Part shown: piece by piece, positions 33,520 to 42,682 of the stretch
Position numbering within the stretch: position 1 is the stretch's first letter
Layout of the letters: every line of letters starts with the position of its first letter
Assembly: GCA_049116315.1 (NCBI GenBank)
Contig: JAGDZD010000005.1
Span: 1-64,000, forward strand
DNA from: Thalassobius sp049116315
GTDB lineage: Bacteria > Pseudomonadota > Alphaproteobacteria > Rhodobacterales > Rhodobacteraceae
DNA: 64,000 nucleotides
Direction of reading: 5' to 3'
The notes under the pieces: generated by a model
Told to the model about the DNA's origin: nothing
The model's input: the letters and a program-made list of their open reading frames with translations, nothing else
Databases searched by the model: none
Program-made: the position numbers and the translations under genes

Positions 33520-34986
33520 TTAGCGGCGCGGTTCCCCCCGCTTTTTGGTCAAATGTTTGCCCAATGCGCCGGGACGTTTTTCCCGTTTGGATTTGAACGG
33601 GTTCTTGTCACCCTGATTGCGCATGAACAGGCGGATCGGTGTGCCGGGCATGTCAAAATGCTCGCGCAGACCGTTGACCAGATAGCGCGAATAGCTTTCG
33701 GGCAGTTTTTCCGGGTTCGAGCACATGACGACGAATCCCGGCGGGCGGGTTTTGGCTTGGGTCATGTAGCGCAATTTGATCCGACGCCCGGCCGGGGCGG
33801 GTGGCGGGTGCTGTTCCAGCATTTCCGTGAGCCAACGGTTGAGCTGCGCCGTTGAGACACGGCTGTTCCAAACATCATAGGCCCGTTCGATCGCATCATG
33901 CAGCCGGTCCATGCCACGGCCGGTTTTTGCGGACACCGTCACCAGAGGGGCGCCGCGCAACTGCGGCAGCAGCCGTTCAAAGGATTCTTTGAGATCGCGC
34001 AGCTTCTCTTGCTTGTTCTCTTCGATGTCCCATTTGTTGACAGCGACAACCACAGCGCGGCCTTCACGTTCTGCCAGATCGGCGATCCGCAAATCTTGCT
34101 GTTCAAACGGAATATCCGCGTCCAGCAGCACCACCACAACCTCGGCGAATTTCACCGCTCTGAGACCATCAGAGACGGACAGTTTCTCAACCTTATCCTG
34201 CACTTTGGCGCGCTTGCGCATCCCGGCAGTGTCCCAAATCCGGATGGGCAGGCCATTCCAATCGATGGTCAAGGAAATCGCATCCCGCGTGATGCCCGCT
34301 TCTGGGCCGGTCAGCAGACGATCTTCGCCTAGGATGGTATTGATAAGCGTAGATTTTCCGGCGTTCGGACGTCCGACAACTGCAATCTGCATCGGCTTTT
34401 CCAACGTGGGGTGACGATAGCCATCATCAGGCTCGTCCTCATCCAAGGTCACATCGGTTTCAGGCGCTTCGTCGTCGGATTTATCGTCGAACTTTTCTGC
34501 CAAAGGCGACAAGACGGCCAATAGATCGCTCATGCCTTCGCCGTGTTCCGCCGAAAGGCGCAACGGCTCGCCCAGACCAAGGGAGTATGCTTCGATCACG
34601 CCGGCATCCGCCGCGCGGCCTTCGCCTTTGTTGGCAGCCAGAATGACATGTTTGGCGCGCTTGCGCAGGATCTCGGCGAACAATTCATCCGTGGGTGTGA
34701 TTCCAACCCGCGCGTCGATCATGAACAAACATATGTCGGCCATATCCACAGCGCGTTCTGTCAGTCGGCGCATCCGCCCCTGAAGACTGTCGTCTGTGGC
34801 GTCTTCCAGTCCGGCTGTGTCGATCACAGTGAACTTAAGGTGGGCCAGCTTGGCCTCGCCTTCACGCAGGTCGCGCGTCACCCCAGGCTGGTCATCGACC
34901 AAAGCCAGGCGTTTGCCAACCAAACGGTTGAAGAGTGTGGATTTGCCTACATTTGGGCGGCCCACAACGGCAAGGGTAAAGCTCAT
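33520..34986 (-). CDS. der: Ribosome biogenesis GTPase Der
   Basis: A double GTPase needed for 50S subunit assembly. The 488-residue protein has two tandem G domains: GRPNVGKSTLFNRL near residues 9-22 and GRPNAGKSTLINTIL near 210, each with DTAG and NKWD/NKGE-type motifs, plus a C-terminal KH-like domain (IKLRYMTQAKTRPPGFVVMCSNPEKLPESYSRYL region). An acidic stretch (DDKSDDEAPETDVTLDEDEPDD region) separates the G domains. ATG 34986 was chosen over an upstream in-frame start. It follows bamB closely, a conserved pairing. Confidence 0.96.
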   Translation of the reverse strand: MSFTLAVVGRPNVGKSTLFNRLVGKRLALVDDQPGVTRDLREGEAKLAHLKFTVIDTAGLEDATDDSLQGRMRRLTERAVDMADICLFMIDARVGITPTDELFAEILRKRAKHVILAANKGEGRAADAGVIEAYSLGLGEPLRLSAEHGEGMSDLLAVLSPLAEKFDDKSDDEAPETDVTLDEDEPDDGYRHPTLEKPMQIAVVGRPNAGKSTLINTILGEDRLLTGPEAGITRDAISLTIDWNGLPIRIWDTAGMRKRAKVQDKVEKLSVSDGLRAVKFAEVVVVLLDADIPFEQQDLRIADLAEREGRAVVVAVNKWDIEENKQEKLRDLKESFERLLPQLRGAPLVTVSAKTGRGMDRLHDAIERAYDVWNSRVSTAQLNRWLTEMLEQHPPPAPAGRRIKLRYMTQAKTRPPGFVVMCSNPEKLPESYSRYLVNGLREHFDMPGTPIRLFMRNQGDKNPFKSKREKRPGALGKHLTKKRGEPRR

Positions 34987-35035
34987 GATACTGGCTCCAA
35001 GACGGATCAAGCCGCCCTGTTACACCAGTTTTATG

Positions 35036-36355
35036 TCAACGGAAAGCGTGCAATTGCCCCTTTGCACCAACGACGTAAAGAGTGCCGTTCGCAACGATTG
35101 GGGCCGTGGTCGCGCCACCGGGAACTTCGACGGTGCGGATCAGCGTCCCATCAACGGGATCAAAGAAGCGCAACACGCCGTCGTTTGACGCCAAGATCAC
35201 CTGCCCGCCAGCGACAATTGGACCGTAGTGGGCAAAGACCTCATTGGCCTTGCGTTGTTTGAACTTCTTAAAGTTGGGCAGATCGACGCCCCAAACCCGG
35301 CTGCCGTCTTCGGCGTTCAGGCGCACAAGCTCATTGCGATCGCTCAGCACAAACAGCGCCCCTGCAATCGGCCAAACAGGGCTCAGCGCGCCTTCACCAA
35401 CGGTCCAGTTGCGCTTGCCAGTGTTGACGTCCATCGCCACCAAGCGGCCAGAGTGAGAGCCGACGTAGACCGTGTCACCCACGATCACCGGATCCCCTGT
35501 GATATCGGTGACGGTGGAAATGGTGTCAAACCGGCGGGCGCCGGATACAAAGCTGCTCCACAGGCGCAAACCGCCTTTGCGGAATGCCCCGTGCAATCCG
35601 CCATCCCCATAAGGGAACACCACAAATTTGTCGTTCACAGCCGGCGCTGCGCCACCCAAAACGTTTGAAACATCCTCGGTCGCGCCAAGTTGCCAGCGGA
35701 TACGGCCGGTTTTGGTGTCCAAAGCCCAAGCCGTGTCATCTCCGCTGACGATGTAGATCAGGTTGCCATAAACCGTGGGGGCGCCCGAACCGGTGGCTCC
35801 CAGCTTTTGTTCCCAGATCAAATCACCTGTGGCGGCGTCAAAGGCAGTCAACAAACCAAAGCCAGACGCCACATAGATAATATTGTCGGCATAGGCCAAG
35901 CCACCGCCTGTGCCCTCGCCCGCTTTGTCCCGCAGAGGCGTCAGATCAGCTTGCCAAAGGGTTTCCCCTTGAACTGAGGTGGCGGTTACCTGTGCTTCGG
36001 CATCGAGGGTAAAAATACGTCCATCAGCCGCAACAGGGTCTGCGGTGATCCTGTTCTTACGCGAATCCCCGGCCCCAATGTCAGCACTCCAGGCCAAGCT
36101 TGGGGTGCTGGACAGTTGCGGATGGGAGGTGCGGTACTTTGGGCTGCCGATGCGATGGGTCCAAGAGGCATTCAACACCTGCGCAGGCAGGCGGATCGCA
36201 GCCGACCCCGGTGCTTGGGCAACTTGATTGGGATCCCCTTCGCTGAGAACAGAGCGCAGAGATTCGCGCTCGCCGGTCAGCAAGGGTTCCTGACGTGCAC
36301 AACCGGCCATAAGGCTGGTTGCGACCACTCCCAAAACGAAAATACTGTGTTTCAC
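35036..36355 (-). CDS. bamB: Outer membrane assembly lipoprotein BamB-like
   Basis: A 439-residue beta-propeller lipoprotein of the BAM complex, which inserts outer-membrane proteins. A lipoprotein signal (MKHSIFVLGVVATSLMAGC) places the lipidated Cys at 19. PQQ-like propeller blades recur through the protein, for example AWALDTKTGRIRWQLGATED and GRLVAMDVNTGKRNWTVGEG. It is somewhat longer than enterobacterial BamB, as usual in alphaproteobacteria. It lies between the TPR gene and der, the same order as yfgM-bamB-der in other proteobacteria. Confidence 0.9.
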   Translation of the reverse strand: MKHSIFVLGVVATSLMAGCARQEPLLTGERESLRSVLSEGDPNQVAQAPGSAAIRLPAQVLNASWTHRIGSPKYRTSHPQLSSTPSLAWSADIGAGDSRKNRITADPVAADGRIFTLDAEAQVTATSVQGETLWQADLTPLRDKAGEGTGGGLAYADNIIYVASGFGLLTAFDAATGDLIWEQKLGATGSGAPTVYGNLIYIVSGDDTAWALDTKTGRIRWQLGATEDVSNVLGGAAPAVNDKFVVFPYGDGGLHGAFRKGGLRLWSSFVSGARRFDTISTVTDITGDPVIVGDTVYVGSHSGRLVAMDVNTGKRNWTVGEGALSPVWPIAGALFVLSDRNELVRLNAEDGSRVWGVDLPNFKKFKQRKANEVFAHYGPIVAGGQVILASNDGVLRFFDPVDGTLIRTVEVPGGATTAPIVANGTLYVVGAKGQLHAFR

Positions 36356-36404
36356 CGCTGCTGCCCTTTGTTCTTAACCCCTTAAACGCAAATGAATGTT
36401 GCGC

Positions 36405-37061
36405 TTACGATCCGGTCGCGTCACCGCCCAAGGCCACAATCAACTGAGAAACCCGACGACGCAAGCCTGCTGTTGCAGCTGCGTCTTGGCGAATACGGTC
36501 CAGACGGTCCAGCGCCTCTTGGGTTTGACCAGAAGATGCTTCTAGGATGGCCAGTTGTTCTTCTGCAAGAATACGCAGCGAAGATCCATTGTTGATCAAT
36601 GCTTCGAGGCGCGAACGGCGATCTTCTGCTGACAATGTGTCTGTTTGCAAAAGCAATGCCTTAAAGCCCGCAAGGTCGCGATAGGTCTGTGACAGATCAG
36701 AATCAACGGCCAAAGCGTTCAGCTCGCTCAATGCAGCGTCGGTCTGTCCTGCTTCGCTGAGTTCCGCAGCCCGCAGCATGCCAACCAAGGCCCGCCCTTC
36801 GGCGCCTTCGGCCGTCACACCTTTCAAAGCTTCGGCGCGCGCGTCCGCTTCGGTCAGTTCAAGTGCGGTGATCAGGTTGTCGCCCAATGCTTCGGACACG
36901 GCCTGTGCTTGGCTTTTGCGCACTTCATTCCACGCCGCACCGCCAACGATGGCCAGAACGGCCAAGATCGCGATCCAGCCGTAACGCCGCATCATTCCAA
37001 ACAAACGGTCGCGACGGACCTCTTCGCTGACTTCTTCAATGAAACTATCGGTTTCGCTCAC
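36405..37061 (-). CDS. YfgM-like membrane TPR protein
   Basis: A 218-residue protein with a cytoplasmic N-terminal stretch (SETDSFIEEVSEEVRRDRLF), one membrane helix (YGWIAILAVLAIVGGAAWNEV) and periplasmic TPR-like helices, the plan of YfgM, an ancillary subunit at the SecYEG translocon. The start is GTG at 37061 with AGGGGG upstream; homologous sequence begins exactly there. It is first in the unit with bamB and der (50 and 49 bases apart), consistent with an envelope biogenesis role. Confidence 0.85.
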   Translation of the reverse strand: MSETDSFIEEVSEEVRRDRLFGMMRRYGWIAILAVLAIVGGAAWNEVRKSQAQAVSEALGDNLITALELTEADARAEALKGVTAEGAEGRALVGMLRAAELSEAGQTDAALSELNALAVDSDLSQTYRDLAGFKALLLQTDTLSAEDRRSRLEALINNGSSLRILAEEQLAILEASSGQTQEALDRLDRIRQDAAATAGLRRRVSQLIVALGGDATGS

Positions 37062-37204
37062 GCCGGTGCCCCCTACATTTTCTCTCTCATACCGCGAAGC
37101 CCAGAGACTGCCAAGGGGCAGCTTTTCAGATCGCCGCGACGCGGTACCTTGACACACCACTGTGTACGACTATGGGCTTGCGTCGGCGCACGCGCCGCCG
37201 TAAA

Positions 37205-37222
37205 CTGAACTAAATCGTTCAG
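37205..37222. promoter_or_regulatory. Dyad upstream of RND efflux operon
   Basis: CTGAAC-TAAATC-GTTCAG, perfect 6-bp arms, 83 bases before the adaptor gene. It could bind a dimeric repressor such as a TetR-type protein; no regulator gene adjoins the pump. Confidence 0.35.
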
Positions 37223-37304
37223 AAATGTCTTTTGCCTCTTGTATCAATTTTTTGAGAGGCCAAATAGCACGACATAGAACGCAAAAGATCTTCAAGGACC
37301 CCAA

Positions 37305-38555
37305 ATGCGTATAGTTCCTTTTTTGACCGCCCTGCTGGTCGCCGCACTTCTATTTGTTGTCATTCTGGAGCGTGAAGCCCTGATGGCCTTTGCTGGCCGC
37401 GGGGATGACGCTGTGGTTGCCACAGATGTTGACGAAACAGATTCCGAACCAACCACGCCGCTGGCGAACACGGATGGCGCTGATTTACAGCGCGTTGTTG
37501 TGATCACCTCGCATGCTCAAGAAATTGACAGTGCGGTTGTGTTGCGCGGTGAAACCGAAAGCGCCCGCGAAGTTGTGGTGCGTGCCGAAACCACCGGGCA
37601 GGTTATTTCCGAACCCCACCGGAAAGGTGCATTTGTTGAAGCTGGCGAAATTATCTGTCAGCTGGATCCCGGCACCCGCCATGTTGTCTTGGCACAGGCC
37701 CAAGCCGGTTTGGCCAATGCGCGCGCCCAAGTGCCCCAAGTCCAAGCACAGATGAAAGAGGCGCAAGCCCGCCTGTCTGAAGCTGAAATCAACGACAAGG
37801 TGGCCACGCAGCTATCCAAAACAGGTTATGCCTCTGACACGCGGGTTGCTTCGACCCAAGCGTCAGTGCTGTCCGCACAGGCCGCAATTCAATCCGCGCG
37901 CTCTGGGTTGGAAACCGCACAAGCTGGCATTCGTGCCGCCGAAGCCTCGGTCGCCTCTGCAGAAAAAGACATTGAACGCCTGACTATCCGCGCGCCTTTC
38001 TCGGGCTTGCTGGAAACCGACGGCGCAGAGCTGGGCAGCTTGCTGACCACTGGCGGCACCTGCGCCACGATCATTCAACTCGATCCAATTAAATTTGTGG
38101 GCTACGTGCCGGAAACTGAAGTCGACCGTGTTGAGTTGGGCTCGCTTGCAGGGGCGCGTCTGACCGGTGGTCGCGAAGTTGTGGGCAAGGTGATCTTCTT
38201 GTCCCGTTCCGCTGACCCACAGACCCGTACCTTCCGCGTTGATATCGAAGTGGCCAACGCAGACCAAAGCATCCGCGATGGTCAAACCGCTGAGATCTTG
38301 ATTTCGTCAGCAGGTAAAAAAGCGCATTTGTTGCCACAATCGACGCTGACACTGGATGACAGCGGTGATCTGGGTGTGCGCATCGTTGAAGACGGCACAA
38401 CTGTGCTGTTCAAACCGCTAGAGCTGATCCGGGACACCGCCGAAGGTGTCTGGGTCACAGGTTTGGACGACACTGCTGATGTCATCGTCGTTGGTCAGGA
38501 ATTTGTGACTGACGGTGTTCAAGTGACCCCGACATATCGTGAGGCCAAACAATGA
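37305..38555 (+). CDS. RND efflux periplasmic adaptor subunit
   Basis: A 416-residue membrane fusion protein linking the inner-membrane pump to an outer-membrane channel. It has an N-terminal membrane anchor (MRIVPFLTALLVAALLFVVIL), a lipoyl-like half (VVVRAETTGQVISEPHRKGAFVEAGE), a long alpha hairpin (about residues 125-215, rich in Ala/Gln/Glu), the second lipoyl half (LTIRAPFSGLLETDGAELGSLLTTGGTC) and a beta-barrel end. It overlaps the permease start by 4 bases (ATGA). No outer-membrane channel gene is adjacent, so it must use one encoded elsewhere. Confidence 0.92.
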   Translation: MRIVPFLTALLVAALLFVVILEREALMAFAGRGDDAVVATDVDETDSEPTTPLANTDGADLQRVVVITSHAQEIDSAVVLRGETESAREVVVRAETTGQVISEPHRKGAFVEAGEIICQLDPGTRHVVLAQAQAGLANARAQVPQVQAQMKEAQARLSEAEINDKVATQLSKTGYASDTRVASTQASVLSAQAAIQSARSGLETAQAGIRAAEASVASAEKDIERLTIRAPFSGLLETDGAELGSLLTTGGTCATIIQLDPIKFVGYVPETEVDRVELGSLAGARLTGGREVVGKVIFLSRSADPQTRTFRVDIEVANADQSIRDGQTAEILISSAGKKAHLLPQSTLTLDDSGDLGVRIVEDGTTVLFKPLELIRDTAEGVWVTGLDDTADVIVVGQEFVTDGVQVTPTYREAKQ

Positions 38556-41500
38556 CCGGAATCGTCGACTGGGCCGCCTCGCGGGCCCGTATGGTAATGG
38601 CCTTTATCCTGCTGTCTTTGGCAGCAGGGGCCTTTGCCTATCTAACACTGCCCAAAGAGGGTGAGCCGGATATCGAAATTCCGGCCCTCTTTGTATCTGT
38701 CCCCTTCCCCGGCATTTCAGCGGCGGATGCGGAATCGCTGTTGGTCAAACCCATGGAAACCGAGCTGTCTGATTTGGACGGCCTAAAGACCATGAGCGCC
38801 ACCGCGGCCGAAGGCTATGCCGGCATTGCGCTGGAATTCGAATTTGGCTGGGATAAGACCAAAATCATGGCTGACGTGCGCGACTCGATGTCGACCGCCG
38901 AGGCCAACTTCCCACAGGGTGCAGACAAATACTCGATCAACGAGATCAACTTCTCTGAATTCCCAATTCTGATTGTGAACCTGACCGGCGATGTGCCCGA
39001 GCGCACGATGTACAAGGTCGCCAAAGACCTTCAGGACAAGCTGGAATCACTGGATTCGATCCTCGAAGCAGGTATTGCAGGCAACCGCGACGAAATGGTC
39101 GAGGTTGTGATCGATCCGTTGCGGCTAGAATCTTACAACGTCACCGCCAACGAATTGATCACGGTTGTGACCAACAACAACCTGATGGTTGCGCCGGGTG
39201 AAGTTGAAACCGAGCAGGGCAGTTTTGCGGTCAAAATCCCCTCTTCGTTTGACTCACCTCAAGATATCTATTCCCTGCCCGTTAAGATCAACGGCCAACG
39301 CGTTGTGACGCTTGGCGATTTGGCAGAGATCCGTTTGACCTTCGAAGACCGCCGCGGCACCGCCCGCTTTAACGGCGTGTCCACCGTTGCGTTGCAAGTG
39401 GTCAAACGCAAAGGCTTTAACCTGCTGGACACCACCGAACTGGTGACCAATGCCATCGAAGAAGCCCGCGCCGATTGGCCCGATGATCTGAAAAATGCAA
39501 TCCAAGTGGGCACCTCAAACGACCAAAGTCGGCAGGTGGCCAGCATGGTCAGCCAACTGGAAGGTTCGGTGCTAACCGCGATTGCGCTTGTGATGATGGT
39601 GGTCCTGACCAGTCTTGGCAGTCGCGCCGCCTTGCTTGTTGGCTTCGCGATTCCAACCTCGTTCCTGCTGTGTTTTGTGTTGTTGGCCATGATGGGCATC
39701 ACCATTTCAAACATCGTGATGTTCGGCCTGATCTTGGCGGTTGGGATGTTGGTGGATGGCGCCATTGTTGTGGTTGAATACGCCGACAAGCGGATCAACG
39801 AAGGTGTGGGACCAATGCACGCCTATGTCGAGGCCGCGAAACGGATGTTCTGGCCTGTTGTCAGCTCAACCGCGACAACGCTTTGTGCCTTCTTGCCGAT
39901 GTTGTTCTGGCCCGGTGTCCCCGGTCAGTTCATGGGCATGCTGCCTGTCACCTTGATCTTTGTTCTATCAGCCTCGTTGGTTGTGGCGCTGGTCTACCTG
40001 CCCGTTATGGGGGGCGTTTCTGGTCGCATCAGCCGGTTCTTTGGCAGTTCTGCAGAGGTTCTGCGGGCCAAGGTCAAATGGTGGCCTGTGCGGGCTTCGT
40101 TTGTGCTCCCGTCGATCATGATCATGTTTGTCGGTGTGATGCAGATCCTGAACCCCAGTTATGTTTTTCCACTCGGAAATAGCGAAACACTCTCGCTGTT
40201 CGTCGGATTCCTGGTCTTCTTGATTGGTGCCTTTGTGTCGTCGATCACCCTATCTGCGGCTGAAATCCGCTGGAGCAAAAACCGCATCAAAGGCGGGCAT
40301 CGCCGCACTGTTTTTGGCTACTTCATCAAGATGATCGCAGGCAACCCTTGGATGCCTCTGGTCACCGGCGCTGCTGTGATCTTCTTTGTTGTTTCAACTT
40401 TTGGGTATTTCTCAGAGAACAACAACGGGGTGGAATTCTTTGTTGAATCTGAACCGGAACAGGCGATCGTCTATGTGCGGGCACGTGGCAACATGTCCCT
40501 CGAGGAAAAAGACCGCCTCGTGATGCAGGCCGAAGAGATCGTCCTGCGCCATCCCGGTGTTCAAAGCGCCTTTGCCTTTGCCGGTGAAGGGGGCTTGGAC
40601 AACAACACCGGCGGCGCACAACCTCCGAGCGATACAATCGGGCAAATTCAGGTCGAAACCATTCCTTGGGAAGATCGCGCAGATCGTCCCGAATTGGACG
40701 GTGATCTGGTGCTTGATGAGCTGACAGCCGAACTGGAAAAAATCCCCGGAATCAAGATTGAAATTCTGGCGCAATCGCGCGGTCCGGCCTCGGCCAAACC
40801 TGTGCACCTGCGTCTGAAGGCCGACAACTGGGATGATCTGGTGACCGCCACACAATTGGCGCGGGCTCAATTTGATCAGACCGAAGGCCTCGAGCTGATC
40901 GAAGACACCCTGCCCCTGCCCGGTATTGACTGGCAGATCGACGTGGATGTTGAAAAAGCGGGCCGATACGGCGCGAACGTCGCCACGGTTGGCGCGATGG
41001 TCCAACTGGTGACGCGCGGCATTCTGCTGGACACGATGCGGGTCGACAGCTCCGACGAAGAAGTCGAAATTCGTGTACGTCTGCCGGACGAATATCGCGT
41101 CTTGTCGACCTTGGATACGCTTAAGGTGCGCACCCAAGACGGGCTGGTCCCCTTAGCCAACTTCATCACCCGTCAACCGGTTGCGAAACTGGCCTCGATC
41201 AACCGTGTCGAACAAAAGCGCTATTTTGACATCAAAGCCGCTGTAACACCGGATATGACCATCGAAGTGACCGCCGACGACGGCACGGTCACAGATGTGC
41301 CCGTAAACCCAAGTGAGCGGATCGAAGCCCTGACCGAATGGTTGGAAACCAAGCCCTTCCCTGCCGGGATTGAATGGGAATGGACCGGTGATCAAGACGA
41401 CCAAGAGGAATCCGGTGCCTTCTTGATGAACGCCTTTGCAGGGGCTTTGGCCTTGATGTTCATCATTTTGCTGGCGCAGTTCAACAGTGTCTACAACTCG

Positions 41501-42142
41501 TTCTTGGTTTTGCTGGCGGTGGTTCTGTCAACGGCTGGGGTTCTGATTGGGATGCTGGTTATGGATCAGGCCTTCTCGATCATTATGACCGGTACAGGCA
41601 TCGTCGCCTTGGCGGGCATCGTAGTGAACAACAACATTGTTCTGATCGATACCTACCAAGAATACTCGCGCTATATGCCTCGGATCGAAGCGATTGTGCG
41701 CACGGCCGAAAGCCGCATTCGTCCAGTGTTGCTGACCACGGTCACAACAATGGCTGGTCTGGCCCCCATGATGTTTGGCCTTTCGCTTGATTTTGTGAAC
41801 GGCGGCTACAGCGTCGACAGCCCCACCGCTCTGTGGTGGAAGCAGTTGGCAACAGCTGTGGTCTTTGGACTGGGCACCGCAACCGTGCTGACGCTGGTCT
41901 TTACGCCCGCAATGTTGGCACTGCGGATCTGGTTTACCACTTACCTCTTGTGGATCCTGCGCGCCATTGCGGTTCTATCGATGGGTCGCGCCAGCCGTCT
42001 GGGCCAAGACTGGGCCCTGCGCCAAGCCGCCCGAAAGCTGGTTACACCCGAGATCATTTGGGACGATCCAGACGATCGTGTGGATCTGACACCGCTCGCC
42101 AAAGGCACCAACAAAGTGCCACGTTTGAACGCTGCCGAGTAA
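38552..42142 (+). CDS. RND efflux permease with an extended central region
   Basis: A 1196-residue proton-driven pump subunit of the AcrB-like superfamily. The usual elements are present: N-terminal helix (RARMVMAFILLSLAAGAFAYLTLP), porter domains, the first helix bundle (ALLVGFAIPTSFLLCFVLLAMMGITISNIVMFGLILAVGMLVDG region) and the second bundle (FAGALALMFIILLAQFNSVYNSFLVLLAVVLSTAGVLIGML region). The helix-4 motif reads LVDGAIVVVEY, so the first of the two Asp residues of AcrB-type pumps is kept and the second is Gly. Between the bundles, about residues 505-595, two extra hydrophobic segments and a basic linker make it roughly 150 residues longer than typical. Substrate unknown. Confidence 0.9.
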   Translation: MTGIVDWAASRARMVMAFILLSLAAGAFAYLTLPKEGEPDIEIPALFVSVPFPGISAADAESLLVKPMETELSDLDGLKTMSATAAEGYAGIALEFEFGWDKTKIMADVRDSMSTAEANFPQGADKYSINEINFSEFPILIVNLTGDVPERTMYKVAKDLQDKLESLDSILEAGIAGNRDEMVEVVIDPLRLESYNVTANELITVVTNNNLMVAPGEVETEQGSFAVKIPSSFDSPQDIYSLPVKINGQRVVTLGDLAEIRLTFEDRRGTARFNGVSTVALQVVKRKGFNLLDTTELVTNAIEEARADWPDDLKNAIQVGTSNDQSRQVASMVSQLEGSVLTAIALVMMVVLTSLGSRAALLVGFAIPTSFLLCFVLLAMMGITISNIVMFGLILAVGMLVDGAIVVVEYADKRINEGVGPMHAYVEAAKRMFWPVVSSTATTLCAFLPMLFWPGVPGQFMGMLPVTLIFVLSASLVVALVYLPVMGGVSGRISRFFGSSAEVLRAKVKWWPVRASFVLPSIMIMFVGVMQILNPSYVFPLGNSETLSLFVGFLVFLIGAFVSSITLSAAEIRWSKNRIKGGHRRTVFGYFIKMIAGNPWMPLVTGAAVIFFVVSTFGYFSENNNGVEFFVESEPEQAIVYVRARGNMSLEEKDRLVMQAEEIVLRHPGVQSAFAFAGEGGLDNNTGGAQPPSDTIGQIQVETIPWEDRADRPELDGDLVLDELTAELEKIPGIKIEILAQSRGPASAKPVHLRLKADNWDDLVTATQLARAQFDQTEGLELIEDTLPLPGIDWQIDVDVEKAGRYGANVATVGAMVQLVTRGILLDTMRVDSSDEEVEIRVRLPDEYRVLSTLDTLKVRTQDGLVPLANFITRQPVAKLASINRVEQKRYFDIKAAVTPDMTIEVTADDGTVTDVPVNPSERIEALTEWLETKPFPAGIEWEWTGDQDDQEESGAFLMNAFAGALALMFIILLAQFNSVYNSFLVLLAVVLSTAGVLIGMLVMDQAFSIIMTGTGIVALAGIVVNNNIVLIDTYQEYSRYMPRIEAIVRTAESRIRPVLLTTVTTMAGLAPMMFGLSLDFVNGGYSVDSPTALWWKQLATAVVFGLGTATVLTLVFTPAMLALRIWFTTYLLWILRAIAVLSMGRASRLGQDWALRQAARKLVTPEIIWDDPDDRVDLTPLAKGTNKVPRLNAAE

Positions 42143-42174
42143 GTCGGGAACCGCGTTGAAGCAACTGCAATGTA

Positions 42175-42205
42175 AAAAAGGGCTGGGAATTTCCCGGCCC
42201 TTTTT
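42175..42205 (+). terminator. Rho-independent terminator of RND operon
   Basis: AAAAAGGGCTGGGA and TCCCGGCCCTTTTT form a long stem with one G-T pair, ending in T. It begins 33 bases after the permease stop. Confidence 0.9.
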
Positions 42206-42682
42206 CTGTGTACAACCTTACCAATTGAAGTCTGGAAACCCAAAATCGCTGGTAAGAGCCTTGAAGTCGGGACTTTTGCTTAGCCCCTTTTCCGGCAAAA
42301 GCAGCGCCGCCTTTGACGCCGCGGATCTGAACAACCGCCCCTTAGAAGCAGGGTCTTGTCCTCTGGCGGTGAGCGCAAAAACCTATCTTTACCCACAACC
42401 ACTTTCGCGAAGATCAAACCCATGTCAGGGCCTACGATCAACATCCGTGATGTTATCCAGCGCACAAGCGTCATCTGCTTCCCGCACGAGGGACCGGCAC
42501 TCCCATTGAGGGCCTTGAGATACCTGTGACGAACGCAGCGGACACTTGCCACGAAATAGTGATTTTTTCGGGCAGTAATTGCGCGAATGCAAAATGCCGG
42601 CGCGGATCAAATCAGCGCCGGCATCTTGCATTGGTACACGGTCGTGTTTTTCACACCACTTTAGGGTAATGCGCCGCTTAAA
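42206..42682. other. Gap with no recognised gene; one strong hairpin
   Basis: About 480 bases. Short frames on both strands (for example a plus-strand frame starting MSGPTINIRDVIQR at 42422) show no family features and no ribosome site. A perfect 10-bp G/C-rich hairpin, ATGCCGGCGC (42594-42603) with GCGCCGGCAT (42615-42624), lies near the end of the convergent ABC transporter gene and may end that transcript. The rest may be the remnant of a lost gene. Confidence 0.5.
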
